A stretch of DNA of 64,000 nucleotides from NCBI RefSeq assembly GCF_031456295.1, contig NZ_JAVDUJ010000001.1, forward strand, positions 1,240,001 through 1,304,000. Reading direction: 5' to 3'. Position 1 is the first letter of the stretch. Every line of letters starts with the position of its first letter. This DNA comes from Arcanobacterium_A hippocoleae (lineage in GTDB: Bacteria > Actinomycetota > Actinomycetes > Actinomycetales > Actinomycetaceae). The notes below the pieces were generated by a model that was not told where the DNA came from, ran no database searches, and was given only the letters and a program-made list of their open reading frames with translations. Below are positions 43,127 through 52,942 of the stretch, one piece after another. A program made the position numbers and the translations under genes.

Positions 43127-45592
43127 TCACTCTGATTTCAGCGCAGCACGATTCCGTGCAGATATCCAGGCCACGCAAATTCCGCCCATTGCAAGGAAGG
43201 AAAGTGCGATTCCGCCAGCGATTGCAGCTGAACTGCCCGTCTTTGAAAGCTGCGCGATCTTTGCATCAGCACCAGCAGCTACATTGTTTGCCGGTAAATC
43301 TTGCTTAACTTTCGCAGTCACATTTTGCTTATTCGTAGAGTCGGCAGCGTTATTGTGATTTTGCACCGTACTGGAGTTTGGCAAAGTTTGCGGCTTTCCA
43401 TCTGCGGGTGCTGGAACTTCTGCTGCAGGCTGTTCAGAATTTGGCGGCTGTGCATTCGGATTTCCGCGATCTACATACGGATCAAGTTCAGTACCAAGAA
43501 CCTGCTCTGCAACTGGTTCAACATAGTTTGCAGATCGTTGGAATTTGCCAATCTTAAATTTTCCATCTGTTCCCAGCATTGGCACATATAAAATACCACT
43601 CGCTGAATCAAATATTGCGCTTCCTTGATGCTGAATAGATGTCGCAGAAAATGTTCCACCTGGGATATCTTGTTCTGCTACTACACGCCCAGAAGGTGCA
43701 ATTTGCACTAATTTTCCGCGCCGTGTATCAAGTGTAATCACACCAATGCCCCAGCTTGCCGGATCAATTGCGGCAGTCGCAGTGCCAATAGCATTACCGA
43801 AACGGCTCTCTGGAATAAGCGTAGTCAGCTTGCCGTCACTATATTTCAAAACCTGCATCCGCGATAAACCGGCTTTTTCAGTGTTGTACCGAACCAGATT
43901 TACTCCATCAAAAGCAAAGAACGGCATTGCCTGATCGGCATAACTGCGCGGAGTATCTGATCCTTCCAGGTAAGTTGCAGTTCCATCGGAAGTAATTCGA
44001 TACAACAAATTATTGTGGTTATGATTCGAGTAAGCATCAGCTCGTCCGACTACCGTGTACTTTGATTTTGGATCGGTATCTTTCACATTTTGTGCCGCAT
44101 AGTAAATCCATGAACCATCAGCGGCGGCAAGCAGTACTGCATTCCCCACATAGCTCGTCTTTCCAAAAACCGTTTCCTTCATCGTATGCGGGAACTTTGT
44201 CAAAACTTCCTTATTTAGCGGGAGACGCTTTTCTACTACAACAGTTTTATCTGCTTTAATTGCGGTGAAATACCCGTAACTCTTTTGACCGTCTTTATCG
44301 TTCTTGGCGGCTTTTTCCACCGAAACTACACCTACCAGTTTCGTTTTCGGGTTATAAGCTAAGCCAGTAATTACTCCATGAACACTCTTTACAAGCTCTT
44401 CTTTACCGAAAGCTGCACCACTTACCGGAACACGATAAACCTCAGAGCCAGCTGCTTTCGTGAAATCATACATGGGGTCGTTGTTTTTCGGGGGCTTACT
44501 CGTCTTTGCAAAATAGACGTAATTCTCAGCGACGGTGAATACTGGATTATATGGCAGCATCGCCGAATGTTTCGATTTTTCACCGCCCTCTTGCAGCTTA
44601 CTATTCAGCAATGTAAAACCAGTATAAGGAGTAGCTACAATAATTTCGGATCCAATCTTGCCAATTCGACGAGGCAAGATTTTCGACAACTTTTCTGGAG
44701 CTTTATCTGAGTACGAATCAGCCGGTGCGAACTTTTTATCTTTCGCGGAAAGATCTGCTTCTTTTTCAATAACCCCGCCAGGATTGTATGAGAAGGTAAC
44801 TTTCTCCATGGGCTGATCATATCCATACTGCCAGCCCATCATCGCGTTTCCGCCTTCAAGAAGATAGGTAGGTACGTCGCGATAAATAATTGTGCCGTCT
44901 TGTGCTTTTTCTGGCTTAATTCCTTTTAGGTCAAGCCGCACTAGCGGCTCAGGCCCTTTGGAAACCAGTTTCCCTTCCGGTGCCCATTTTTCAACTGCGG
45001 AAGACTCAGGTCTATTTTGTGAAGCGAACGGAGTATAGGGGGGATTGCCCATTCCAGAGATGAATTCGCCTTGAATATAGGCACAATTCGGTTCTTCGAT
45101 TGTGGACCATTTTTTGGTATCTTTATCAAACTTTTGATATTTGCAGTTTTGATCTGCAAGACCATTACCTTCGTTTAGCACTACACTAAGGTTCCACATA
45201 TCTGTTTTTAAGATACAAGACTCTTCCGCGTCCGAACCGCAGTGTGCACGGAATTTTGTGCCACCACGGTATGAAGCCACAGTCCGCCCATTTTCAGACT
45301 TAACTGCGGTAAGCGGAAAACGATAACCTTTGTCTGGAGCACTTTCAGTAGCTCCGTCAATGAATTCTCGTGATCCTCCCGCATACTTAGTAAATGATCT
45401 ACGCAAGGACCAGTTTAACTGCCCGCCTTTCACTGGAAGTGATGCAATATCTACTTTCGCACCAGAGTCGGACTTTGGCGCAGATGTCTCTGCTGCCGCA
45501 GGATAGGTACTAGCAACGACGAACCCGAACGCTGCCAATGTTGCTAATGCGCAACGGCTTAACTTGCCATGAAGAAAAGAAGTTGAAGTCAC
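43127..45592 (-). CDS. Wall-anchored HtaA-domain protein with predicted beta-propeller
   Basis: An 821-aa secreted protein, first gene of the heme operon. Signal peptide (about 1-35), one HtaA domain (about 52-270, starting GGQLNWSLRRSFTKYAGG, with Cys-containing inserts) and a long region (about 290-690) of repeated blades such as SEVYRVPVSGAAFGKEELVKSV, YYAAQN and ILYVPMLGTDGKF, suggestive of a beta-propeller. A Pro/Asn-rich wall spacer, LSKTG, a membrane helix and a basic tail follow. This architecture occurs in actinobacterial heme-uptake loci, but I cannot name the gene. GTG start with AGAGGAAG upstream. Confidence 0.85.
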   Translation of the reverse strand: MTSTSFLHGKLSRCALATLAAFGFVVASTYPAAAETSAPKSDSGAKVDIASLPVKGGQLNWSLRRSFTKYAGGSREFIDGATESAPDKGYRFPLTAVKSENGRTVASYRGGTKFRAHCGSDAEESCILKTDMWNLSVVLNEGNGLADQNCKYQKFDKDTKKWSTIEEPNCAYIQGEFISGMGNPPYTPFASQNRPESSAVEKWAPEGKLVSKGPEPLVRLDLKGIKPEKAQDGTIIYRDVPTYLLEGGNAMMGWQYGYDQPMEKVTFSYNPGGVIEKEADLSAKDKKFAPADSYSDKAPEKLSKILPRRIGKIGSEIIVATPYTGFTLLNSKLQEGGEKSKHSAMLPYNPVFTVAENYVYFAKTSKPPKNNDPMYDFTKAAGSEVYRVPVSGAAFGKEELVKSVHGVITGLAYNPKTKLVGVVSVEKAAKNDKDGQKSYGYFTAIKADKTVVVEKRLPLNKEVLTKFPHTMKETVFGKTSYVGNAVLLAAADGSWIYYAAQNVKDTDPKSKYTVVGRADAYSNHNHNNLLYRITSDGTATYLEGSDTPRSYADQAMPFFAFDGVNLVRYNTEKAGLSRMQVLKYSDGKLTTLIPESRFGNAIGTATAAIDPASWGIGVITLDTRRGKLVQIAPSGRVVAEQDIPGGTFSATSIQHQGSAIFDSASGILYVPMLGTDGKFKIGKFQRSANYVEPVAEQVLGTELDPYVDRGNPNAQPPNSEQPAAEVPAPADGKPQTLPNSSTVQNHNNAADSTNKQNVTAKVKQDLPANNVAAGADAKIAQLSKTGSSAAIAGGIALSFLAMGGICVAWISARNRAALKSE

Positions 45593-45681
45593 TGAAGTTT
45601 CTTCCTCTGTAATAGTTTAAGTGCGGACTGAATCACAGCAGGTGTGAATCGGGCGTCCAAATCACTTAGGCAGCACGGAAA

Positions 45682-45695
45682 TTAGGCTACCCTAA
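45682..45695 (-). promoter_or_regulatory. DtxR/IdeR-like iron box upstream of the heme operon
   Basis: TTAGGCTACCCTAA matches 13 of 14 positions of the right part of the DtxR/IdeR consensus (TTAGGTTAGGCTAACCTAA); the left 5 bases do not match. A second half-site TTAGGC lies at 45666-45671. It is 90 bp upstream of the first heme gene. Iron-dependent repression is inferred. The rest of the 610-bp gap (45593-46202) has no gene. Confidence 0.65.
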
Positions 45696-46016
45696 GTAAT
45701 CTATCGCTTACAGAGGAAAATTTGAAGTATCAACAATAAGTATTTTTAAGTCATTCCAAAAAACAAGGTTGTAGCTGCAGATGAAATTAACCACTAACCC
45801 ACCAGAAAGTTAATGTTAAATTATTATCCCAGAAAGACAAAATCACACTTTGCAGCGTGCAGTAGGATCGAAATATTTATGTTGCAAAACCCAATAATAA
45901 GCGAAAAATACCTCGATACTAGGCAAATCTAAAGTTTCGCATTACCAACACAGAAGCAATAAACCTGAAACTCGCACAGCAAAACGCAAAACAACAAAAG
46001 GTCCATATTCGAAATA

Positions 46017-46040
46017 TTTAGTGTGAAATTTTACACTAAA
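46017..46040. repeat. Near-perfect 24-bp palindrome in the heme operon upstream region
   Basis: TTTAGTGTGAAA followed by TTTTACACTAAA matches its own reverse complement at 22 of 24 positions. It lies in an AT-rich region 425 bp upstream of the first heme gene. It has the form of an operator for a dimeric regulator; which one is unknown. Confidence 0.5.
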
Positions 46041-46124
46041 CGCAAAGTGGTAGTTTCCAAGCTTTCCCACTTTTCGACGAGCTGACGAAAACCACAATCC
46101 GTGAGGAGCTGGATACGACTCATT

Positions 46125-46169
46125 ATGCTTTGCGGAGATGCTTTAATTTCAAGCATCTCCGCAAAGCAT
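46125..46169 (-). terminator. Hairpin terminator after the CAMP-factor gene
   Basis: ATGCTTTGCGGAGATGCTT (46125-46143) pairs perfectly over 19 bp with 46151-46169, with a 7-nt loop. The stem is very stable, but the minus-strand downstream sequence is only weakly T-rich; on the plus strand TTGTAATTTAGTTTT follows. Confidence 0.65.
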
Positions 46170-46202
46170 TTGTAATTTAGTTTTAGCTATTGAGAAAAGA
46201 AA

Positions 46203-47081
46203 TTACTTCTTTGGCAGCTTGTTTACGTTACGCAAAGCAGCGTCCTTGGCTTTTGTCAAAGCAAGGTCAAGATTAGCCATCGTCGTCTTCACTTCAGCAT
46301 AGGTAGCGCTAACCCGGAACCATACGCCAACAGCCTTGGTGATTTCTTTGTTCAACGCATTGTAATCAGCAAACTTTGCCTTGCCCAAGACGTGACGATC
46401 ACGCTCGAAACGAGTATTCCAAATCACCTTGTTCAAAGCAGACTTGTCGTAAATATTAGCGCGGTCATTATCGCCACGATCAGCAGCTGCAAGACCTTCT
46501 TGCATATCCTTTGCCAGTTCTTCGAGAGACTTTTGGATATCACCAGTAGAAGCAAGTGGGTTCAGAATCCGGATGCTTGCTTTCGTTATTGCCAAACCTA
46601 CGGACCATTGCACCCACTGTGGCTTGTTCCGCAGACCGTTTTCATCCGCAATAGCCCGCTTCACTGTATCAATCGCAGCCTTCAACAATTGGATCCGCGC
46701 TGGAATTGTGAAAACGAAATCAGTGATTTGTGCCGGATCCACCAACAGCTCACCAGAAATAGCAGCCGTGATAGTGCCTTTGAGCTCAAAAGCAGTATTC
46801 ATAAGTTCTTTGAGTTCATTCGCGTAATTAGGCAGTTTTTCGCTGCTCCGCGAAGAGATGCTCGCCTGCATAATTGCCTGAGCATTTTCAGCCTCAAAGT
46901 TCTGAACGTCTTGCACCAGTGCATCAAGTTCACGAATCTGTGCATTAGCATCAGCCGAAACAGCGGCAACAACAGGAGCTTTAGTTGTGACGGGAGCAGC
47001 ATTTGCAACAATGCTTGGAGAAACCAAGCCAGCCACTACTGCAGGAACAATAGCAATCTTTGCTAATTTAGTACGCTTCAT
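46203..47081 (-). CDS. CAMP factor family cohemolysin
   Basis: A 292-aa secreted protein of the CAMP-factor pore-forming cohemolysin family (Streptococcus agalactiae Cfb, Cutibacterium acnes CAMP factors). Signal peptide (about 1-29, ending SIVANAAP), then a helical domain. The stretches LMNTAFELKGTI, WSVGLAITKASIRILNPLAST and IWNTRFERDRHVLG...YNALNKEITKAVGV closely follow the C. acnes CAMP factors as I remember them. Such proteins bind membranes and enhance sphingomyelinase haemolysis. I start at ATG 47081 (MKRTKLAKI), which begins the signal peptide; an upstream in-frame start would add 11 unrelated residues. Monocistronic, with hairpin terminator. Confidence 0.88.
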   Translation of the reverse strand: MKRTKLAKIAIVPAVVAGLVSPSIVANAAPVTTKAPVVAAVSADANAQIRELDALVQDVQNFEAENAQAIMQASISSRSSEKLPNYANELKELMNTAFELKGTITAAISGELLVDPAQITDFVFTIPARIQLLKAAIDTVKRAIADENGLRNKPQWVQWSVGLAITKASIRILNPLASTGDIQKSLEELAKDMQEGLAAADRGDNDRANIYDKSALNKVIWNTRFERDRHVLGKAKFADYNALNKEITKAVGVWFRVSATYAEVKTTMANLDLALTKAKDAALRNVNKLPKK

Positions 47082-47383
47082 AATAAAATATTTCCTTCCT
47101 GAAATTATCCACACGGATTGATCTATACGAATAATTTCCTGATATCGAAAAATCCGACAAGACTAAAGTCACACACGCTATTGGGCGCTGTCAAGCGTTT
47201 TCTTGAAATTAAAACAATCGTTTACACTGATTTCTCAATTAATTTCCACAGACTTTACACCGAGTTTTAAGCAAACTTTTCAAAACCATCCTAATACTCG
47301 GCACTTAAGACCCGCATGCCGCGAGACACTCGACCCAAGCCAGATGCTGTCCACTAAGCCAAAAATACCGATAATAAGCGATA

Positions 47384-47418
47384 AAAGAGATGGAGCAAGA
47401 TTCTTGCTCCATCTCTTT
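47384..47418 (-). terminator. Rho-independent terminator of the GH101 gene
   Basis: AAAGAGATGGAGCAAGA (47384-47400) and TCTTGCTCCATCTCTTT (47402-47418) form a perfect 17-bp palindrome. On the minus strand TTTTATCG follows, giving a T-tract. The remaining 386 bp between the GH101 and CAMP-factor genes show nothing else clear. Confidence 0.85.
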
Positions 47419-47467
47419 CGGTTTTAATCGAACTCGTTGATTTCAGAAAATACTTGAGTTCTCTGCA

Positions 47468-50400
47468 TTAATCCTCTCGACGCTTTCGTGATCCAAAGAT
47501 TGCAAGAAGTCCAACTAGGCCCAGAGCCATTGCTCCAAGCAAAACGTTCTTTTGAGTTGAACCAGTTTCTGACAATTTCGCAACCTTCAAAGATTCACGC
47601 TCATCCACCAGCAGCGGCGCAGCCTTACCCGGCTGACCTGGTACCCCTGGCTTACTTGGCGGATCCAGATCAGGTTGACCTGGTACCCCTGGCTTACCCG
47701 GCGTATCCTTACCCGGCTGACCTGGCACCTCTGGCTTACCCGGCGTATCGGTACCCGGCTGGTCGCCGCCCGGTTCAGTGCCCGGCTCAGTGCCCGGTTC
47801 GCCACCAGATTCGCCACCCGGTTCGGTACTAGGCTGGCACGGATCAGAGATCAGAACTAAAGCAGCAAGAGCATTTTCAAGATTTTCTTTCGCTAATGCT
47901 ACGTCATAAGCTGCAGGAGTTTCAGAAACAGCAGTTTCTTTCGCTGCTTTCAATGCTTTCCGCAAAATCTCCCAGCTTTCAGGAGTATAGCTAGCTTCCT
48001 TCAGCTTCTCTGCCTTTGCAATGACGCCCTTAAAGGAATCCACATCTACCTCGATTGCAGGTCTTTCCACATTACGCACAGTGGTGATACGAAGCTCAGC
48101 AGCGGAAGCAAATTGATTTGCCTGAGACGCGTTACTTCCTGCGGTGGTAAGCGCATGAACACGCACCTTAGTCACATCCTCAACAGCAGCAAAAGTGACT
48201 TTTTGCCATCTTGCATTATCCTCAAAGGTGTGATCCACGGTGGTAACAGTGCCGTCCTTCTTCGTAATCAGGATCTTCACCTGATGAAGTTTCCCGTTTG
48301 CGGCTCCACCACCCGGGCGCGGAAGATAACGTACACCGTCAACCGTTGTTGGCTTGTGCAAATTGAACTCATACCAAGCTGCAGAATTGGTAGTGCCATC
48401 CACAGTATCCTTACCCCAAGCAGTATGCCAATATGTGCTTGGATCATTATCGCTAGCTAATTCCTTTGGACCTTCGTTACCGCTTCGCGATTGCGCACTT
48501 CCTGCATTCACAGTGTAATTCTCAGCAGCAATATCCCAGGCAGGACTGTCGTCATTACCAGGAGCATGCTGCATATACTCAGCTAATGCTTCGAGCAAAG
48601 CAAACGCATTTGCCGCATCTTTCTCACCGGAACCATCCTTATTGATAAGCACTTGCGCCTTCACGATACTGCTAGCAAAAACACGCACTGCCTCATCGGA
48701 TACGCCTGCAAAATTTGCATACTTACTCTTCAGCGCTTCAATCTTCTCTTTCACCTCTGCCACAGTATGCGTTGCAGGATCGATCCGTTCAATCACAAGA
48801 TTATCTAGCACCAAATCCATATAGCCGCCAAAATTTCCGGCATTAGTAGGACGTCCCTTCTTATTCACGTTACCTTGCAGATCAGGTGGAGTAGTTGTGG
48901 AGAAAATACCAAACCAGCTCTGCCCATCAGCAGCACCCTTGAGTGTGAACTCTTTGTGAGCATCTGTCCCTAAGGCTTTTTCCAACGGATCAAGATCCGT
49001 CTGGGCTGATGCGAATTCTCCATTACCCACGGCTACTGCATAAATTCCTGCTGAACCACTCTGATAATCGAAAGAAATCTTGTATTCAACACCTGGCTCA
49101 AAACGCACATTTTGCGGAATCGTCTGATAAACTAGCGTGCCTTTTTGCACGAGCCCATTGATTTTCAGTGACCAGGTACCATCAAGCACATCATCCATCT
49201 TCTTCACATCCCAGCCAGCCTGAGTGAATGGCTCATGTAGTTCAGATAGATGCACACGGTTGTCTTCCACACCTTCAGATCCTGAGACAACGAATGGCCA
49301 AATACCTTGCGCATTGTTTTCAAAATCATTCGACAGCTTGGAAAGCAGACCATGACTATCATATTCAATGCCGTCATAGCCATTTTCCACTATCCGGACA
49401 TCATCCCAATACACATCGCCTGCACCCTCATGTGAAAGGGTCAAAGCAACATCCCCACATTCAGGAGCTGTGAACCACACATACAAATTCTGGAAATAGC
49501 TGGTTCCATCCACAGTTGCAGATCTTGTGCTGTGTGTATAAGCCTTGATGTAATTCTTCGCAGCGCTTCGCTCAGTGTAATTACTGCCCAATACACGATT
49601 TCCGGCAAGTACGCGCATCGCAGCAGCACCATTGCTCCGATTGTCTACGCCCACATATACGGCATACCGTTTGCCAGGAACTAGACCAGTAATCTTTTGT
49701 GATGCTGCAACAGAACCAGACTGTTTCAACATCGGGTTGCTGTACTGGCTCTTCGCAATCACAGCTGTACCTGTTCCTGCAATATTCCAGTTCTGCTTCA
49801 GGCTTTCTGCTCCGCCATTGAAGCCAACATCCACAAGATGCGTACCTTCACTCCATTTCACCGTCAATGGAGTAGGGGCTGCAGCGCCTTTATAAATCAC
49901 GTAAGGAATCTCTTTTTCAGCATTGATCGTGATCTGCCCATTACTTACTGGAATAATGCGCTCATTCGCTTTACCCAAGTCAGTCAGCTGGTAGAGCTTC
50001 ACATTTTGCACTCCACTCCACGTATCTGGAAGCTGCCAAGTAGTAGTTCCACCTTGAGCGTTCCAGTGATAGAGCTTCTCATTATCCGGTGAAACAAATT
50101 CTCCTGTTTGCGTATCCCAATTCCACGGAAGCAAATATGATTCAGAACCAACACCCCGATCATTGTTTCCAGGACGCACAGCTCCGCGGGCAATTACTTT
50201 ACCATTGAGAGTCATCGTCCGATTACGATACTGAGCATCACTCATGGTATTCGATCCGCGAGCCAAAACTAGCTGATCACCACGAGAATTAGACAATTCG
50301 ATCTGCTCGTTTCCATTATTCGTATTTGGATCCTGTACAGAAGTCGCACTCAGCGGATTATTAACCCAGCGATCAATAGTAAAGTGTTGAATAAACTTAG

Positions 50401-52942
50401 TAGACACATCGTGCGTGAAAAGATTTGAAATATAGGCATCGTAATCGTTACGCCCCTGCCAACCTTCAAAATCCTTCATATTATAGCCGCCAAGCAAAGG
50501 AGCTTGTGCAGCTGGCCCGTATGCAGGCCAATCGCCCACCCAAGAATCTTTCTGATGGTTTCGCAGGAAGCGCATCACCTGAGAGTTCGCGCCCTTCATC
50601 CCACTTCCACCATAGGAAAGGTCAGTAGCCCAGTGCTGGAATGTAGAATCGTATTCATTTCCGACTCCCCATTCTGTAGACATACGCCACCCGTTATCGG
50701 TGATCATCTTCGAAAGCTTGCGGGTTTCCCACGAGTCTTCCGGACCAGATGTATTGTTGCCCCAGACATCCACATAAACGAAGTCCAGATTCTCGCCGAC
50801 AAGCTTTTTCAGCTGCGCGAAACGCTTTTCACGTTCACCGGATGCCAAATCGTAAATGCCGTCAATACCGATTCCTTGATCCAACCAGTTCCAGCCGTAG
50901 CTAAGGTTTTTGCCATTACGCTTCACCATATTCTCGCTAAAAGCTTTTGCCTCAGGATACATTTCAGACGCATTCACGTGAATACCGAAACGAGCACCAT
51001 AAGGAACACCTTTTTCCATCATGGTGTTCATATCTTTTGGACCGCCGATTCGTTTCCCGATGTCGGCATAATCTGGGTGTCCAGAATCGTGCCCTTCATT
51101 TGCATAGCCTTTCAGCAAAACTCCTTGCCCAAGACCGTCAGTATGAAGAGCCACTTTCTTCACATTATCAAGAGTAGTTAGGAAAGGATTTTGTGCTTGC
51201 CCACCAAAGTTCATTGCAATACGATATGCCACAATTTCTGGCACTTCTTCAGCTTTCACTGGATTATTCATGATCGCACGATAAGCGATTGCACCATCTT
51301 CCCAGTTGATCGCACCATCCTTGTTGGCGTCTTCAGTAAGCGCCACAGCCATCTTCGGCATCTCGGTTTCAGCAACAGTATAGGTATGCCCTTTGGTATC
51401 CCGCACAATCCGCTTGTAATACCACGGCGCGCTGGAAAGCCCCAGTGATTTAGCTGCACCAACACTCTGAGTATCAGCAATCACTCTCGTATTCCTAGCA
51501 CCACCAGCAACCACATCCACCGCAGTCGTGCCGTCATGCTCAGAATTGCTCCACAAACCAGCACTCACGCCACCGCCAGAAACGAATGCATAAATCCAAT
51601 CTTCCCCAAGCACATTAGTGTTTTTCTCAACAGCAAAACTTGTATCGCCAAATTTGCTGGTATCACTCGACATACGAGCCCCGGTAAACTGTGCATTTTC
51701 AGCATCGGAGGTCACAGACACAAGACTTTGATTCGGGAATTGAATCGTCTGCACTGGATTTTCGGCTCCAGCATTATTTTCGATCTTCGTAATATTGAGC
51801 GCAAGCGTATTATCTTTCGCAACGATCTTTACCGTCAGCCGTGCATCAATATTTTGCGCTATATTTTTTATGGTTAATACATATTCAGCTTGTGTATCAC
51901 TCAGTTTCTGAAACGAAACATCGCTGTCTTTCAGCGTCACCGTAGTGCCATTAATGGCTACTTGGCGTACATCTCGCAGCTGACCATTCATCACCTTCCC
52001 CGACTTCAGCGTATAGTTCAGCACAGCCGGGAAATTTTCTTTTACTTTCACGGTCATCGCAGGAGTGCGCAGAGTCTGGGTCGGAGATTCTGCTTCTTTC
52101 GTCAAAGTGAAATTGATATCAGCAATATCCTCATTTTCCATAGTGACGGTCTTGGTACCATCTGTATATCCCAGTTTTGCAGCAGTAACTACGTGTTCGC
52201 CTTTATTGACTTCAATACTGTAAACACCATTATTACCGGTAACAGCACTTTTCTCTCCGATCTGAATCGTTACACCCGGCAACGCTGCACCATCAGCGTC
52301 CGTTACTTTCCCGCCAATGGTGTGAAGTCTCGGAGCTACGTATCCCGTTACTGTGGAGGCGTTAAATTCTGCAAGAGACGAAGCCGTCTTCTCAGAACCG
52401 TCGCCGCCATAGGAATTCTTGTAAACAACCATAACGCAGCGGGCAGCTGCCGGAGCGAAATCGAGATTGATATCGTCGAAACGATGCTGCGTATCATCAC
52501 GTGGCACAGTATCTTCAGCAACAGTGTTCCAGTCTGACTCTTGTACCTTGGTAAAAGTAGCAGCATTAGCACACTGCTCATTGCTAGTGACCATCACTAC
52601 ATAATCACGCAGCCGCCCAGAACTGTTCACCTGCCGAGGTGTAAGCGTCACGCGCCCAAGATTCGCTACCTTACTACCAAGGTCATAAACCAAGATGTGC
52701 GGAGGCTGCTGTTCGTTTGGACTCCATTTTGAATGCCAGAACGTATTTTTGTTGCCATCAAGGGTATGTTCCTTCATCCCATTAGGATTTTCAGCAGGTT
52801 CCTCCGAAGAAGCTAACACAGCTTTTATCTTGCTTTGATCTAGCTTTTCGTATGTCGCCTTGGCAAACGCGGAAGGAGTGAATAAACCTGCACTTATCAG
52901 CGCAGCAGCCCCGATGCCCGCAACTATCTTTCTTAATCTCAT
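47468..52942 (-). CDS. Wall-anchored GH101 endo-alpha-N-acetylgalactosaminidase
   Basis: An 1,824-aa secreted O-glycosidase that releases core-1 Gal-GalNAc from mucin-type glycoproteins. Order: signal peptide (1-27), F5/8C-like carbohydrate-binding domain (about 35-200), CarboxypepD-reg-like domain (205-285), GH101 region (about 295-1050), galactose-binding-like modules (about 1060-1400), a helical linker, a second F5/8C domain (about 1500-1655), FIVAR-like helices (1660-1735), a PGKPGVPGQPGK-type spacer, LSETG, membrane helix and RKRRED. The nucleophile and acid/base expected from S. pneumoniae GH101 are Asp725 (FVYVDVWGNN) and Glu757 (STEWG), with the same 32-residue spacing. ATG 52942 follows ACGGAGAAATAC. 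Confidence 0.94.
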   Translation of the reverse strand: MRLRKIVAGIGAAALISAGLFTPSAFAKATYEKLDQSKIKAVLASSEEPAENPNGMKEHTLDGNKNTFWHSKWSPNEQQPPHILVYDLGSKVANLGRVTLTPRQVNSSGRLRDYVVMVTSNEQCANAATFTKVQESDWNTVAEDTVPRDDTQHRFDDINLDFAPAAARCVMVVYKNSYGGDGSEKTASSLAEFNASTVTGYVAPRLHTIGGKVTDADGAALPGVTIQIGEKSAVTGNNGVYSIEVNKGEHVVTAAKLGYTDGTKTVTMENEDIADINFTLTKEAESPTQTLRTPAMTVKVKENFPAVLNYTLKSGKVMNGQLRDVRQVAINGTTVTLKDSDVSFQKLSDTQAEYVLTIKNIAQNIDARLTVKIVAKDNTLALNITKIENNAGAENPVQTIQFPNQSLVSVTSDAENAQFTGARMSSDTSKFGDTSFAVEKNTNVLGEDWIYAFVSGGGVSAGLWSNSEHDGTTAVDVVAGGARNTRVIADTQSVGAAKSLGLSSAPWYYKRIVRDTKGHTYTVAETEMPKMAVALTEDANKDGAINWEDGAIAYRAIMNNPVKAEEVPEIVAYRIAMNFGGQAQNPFLTTLDNVKKVALHTDGLGQGVLLKGYANEGHDSGHPDYADIGKRIGGPKDMNTMMEKGVPYGARFGIHVNASEMYPEAKAFSENMVKRNGKNLSYGWNWLDQGIGIDGIYDLASGEREKRFAQLKKLVGENLDFVYVDVWGNNTSGPEDSWETRKLSKMITDNGWRMSTEWGVGNEYDSTFQHWATDLSYGGSGMKGANSQVMRFLRNHQKDSWVGDWPAYGPAAQAPLLGGYNMKDFEGWQGRNDYDAYISNLFTHDVSTKFIQHFTIDRWVNNPLSATSVQDPNTNNGNEQIELSNSRGDQLVLARGSNTMSDAQYRNRTMTLNGKVIARGAVRPGNNDRGVGSESYLLPWNWDTQTGEFVSPDNEKLYHWNAQGGTTTWQLPDTWSGVQNVKLYQLTDLGKANERIIPVSNGQITINAEKEIPYVIYKGAAAPTPLTVKWSEGTHLVDVGFNGGAESLKQNWNIAGTGTAVIAKSQYSNPMLKQSGSVAASQKITGLVPGKRYAVYVGVDNRSNGAAAMRVLAGNRVLGSNYTERSAAKNYIKAYTHSTRSATVDGTSYFQNLYVWFTAPECGDVALTLSHEGAGDVYWDDVRIVENGYDGIEYDSHGLLSKLSNDFENNAQGIWPFVVSGSEGVEDNRVHLSELHEPFTQAGWDVKKMDDVLDGTWSLKINGLVQKGTLVYQTIPQNVRFEPGVEYKISFDYQSGSAGIYAVAVGNGEFASAQTDLDPLEKALGTDAHKEFTLKGAADGQSWFGIFSTTTPPDLQGNVNKKGRPTNAGNFGGYMDLVLDNLVIERIDPATHTVAEVKEKIEALKSKYANFAGVSDEAVRVFASSIVKAQVLINKDGSGEKDAANAFALLEALAEYMQHAPGNDDSPAWDIAAENYTVNAGSAQSRSGNEGPKELASDNDPSTYWHTAWGKDTVDGTTNSAAWYEFNLHKPTTVDGVRYLPRPGGGAANGKLHQVKILITKKDGTVTTVDHTFEDNARWQKVTFAAVEDVTKVRVHALTTAGSNASQANQFASAAELRITTVRNVERPAIEVDVDSFKGVIAKAEKLKEASYTPESWEILRKALKAAKETAVSETPAAYDVALAKENLENALAALVLISDPCQPSTEPGGESGGEPGTEPGTEPGGDQPGTDTPGKPEVPGQPGKDTPGKPGVPGQPDLDPPSKPGVPGQPGKAAPLLVDERESLKVAKLSETGSTQKNVLLGAMALGLVGLLAIFGSRKRRED

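Noticed and set aside
49000..51200. Many 60-225-aa plus-strand frames inside the GH101 gene
   Set aside because: Antisense shadows of a long, domain-rich gene.
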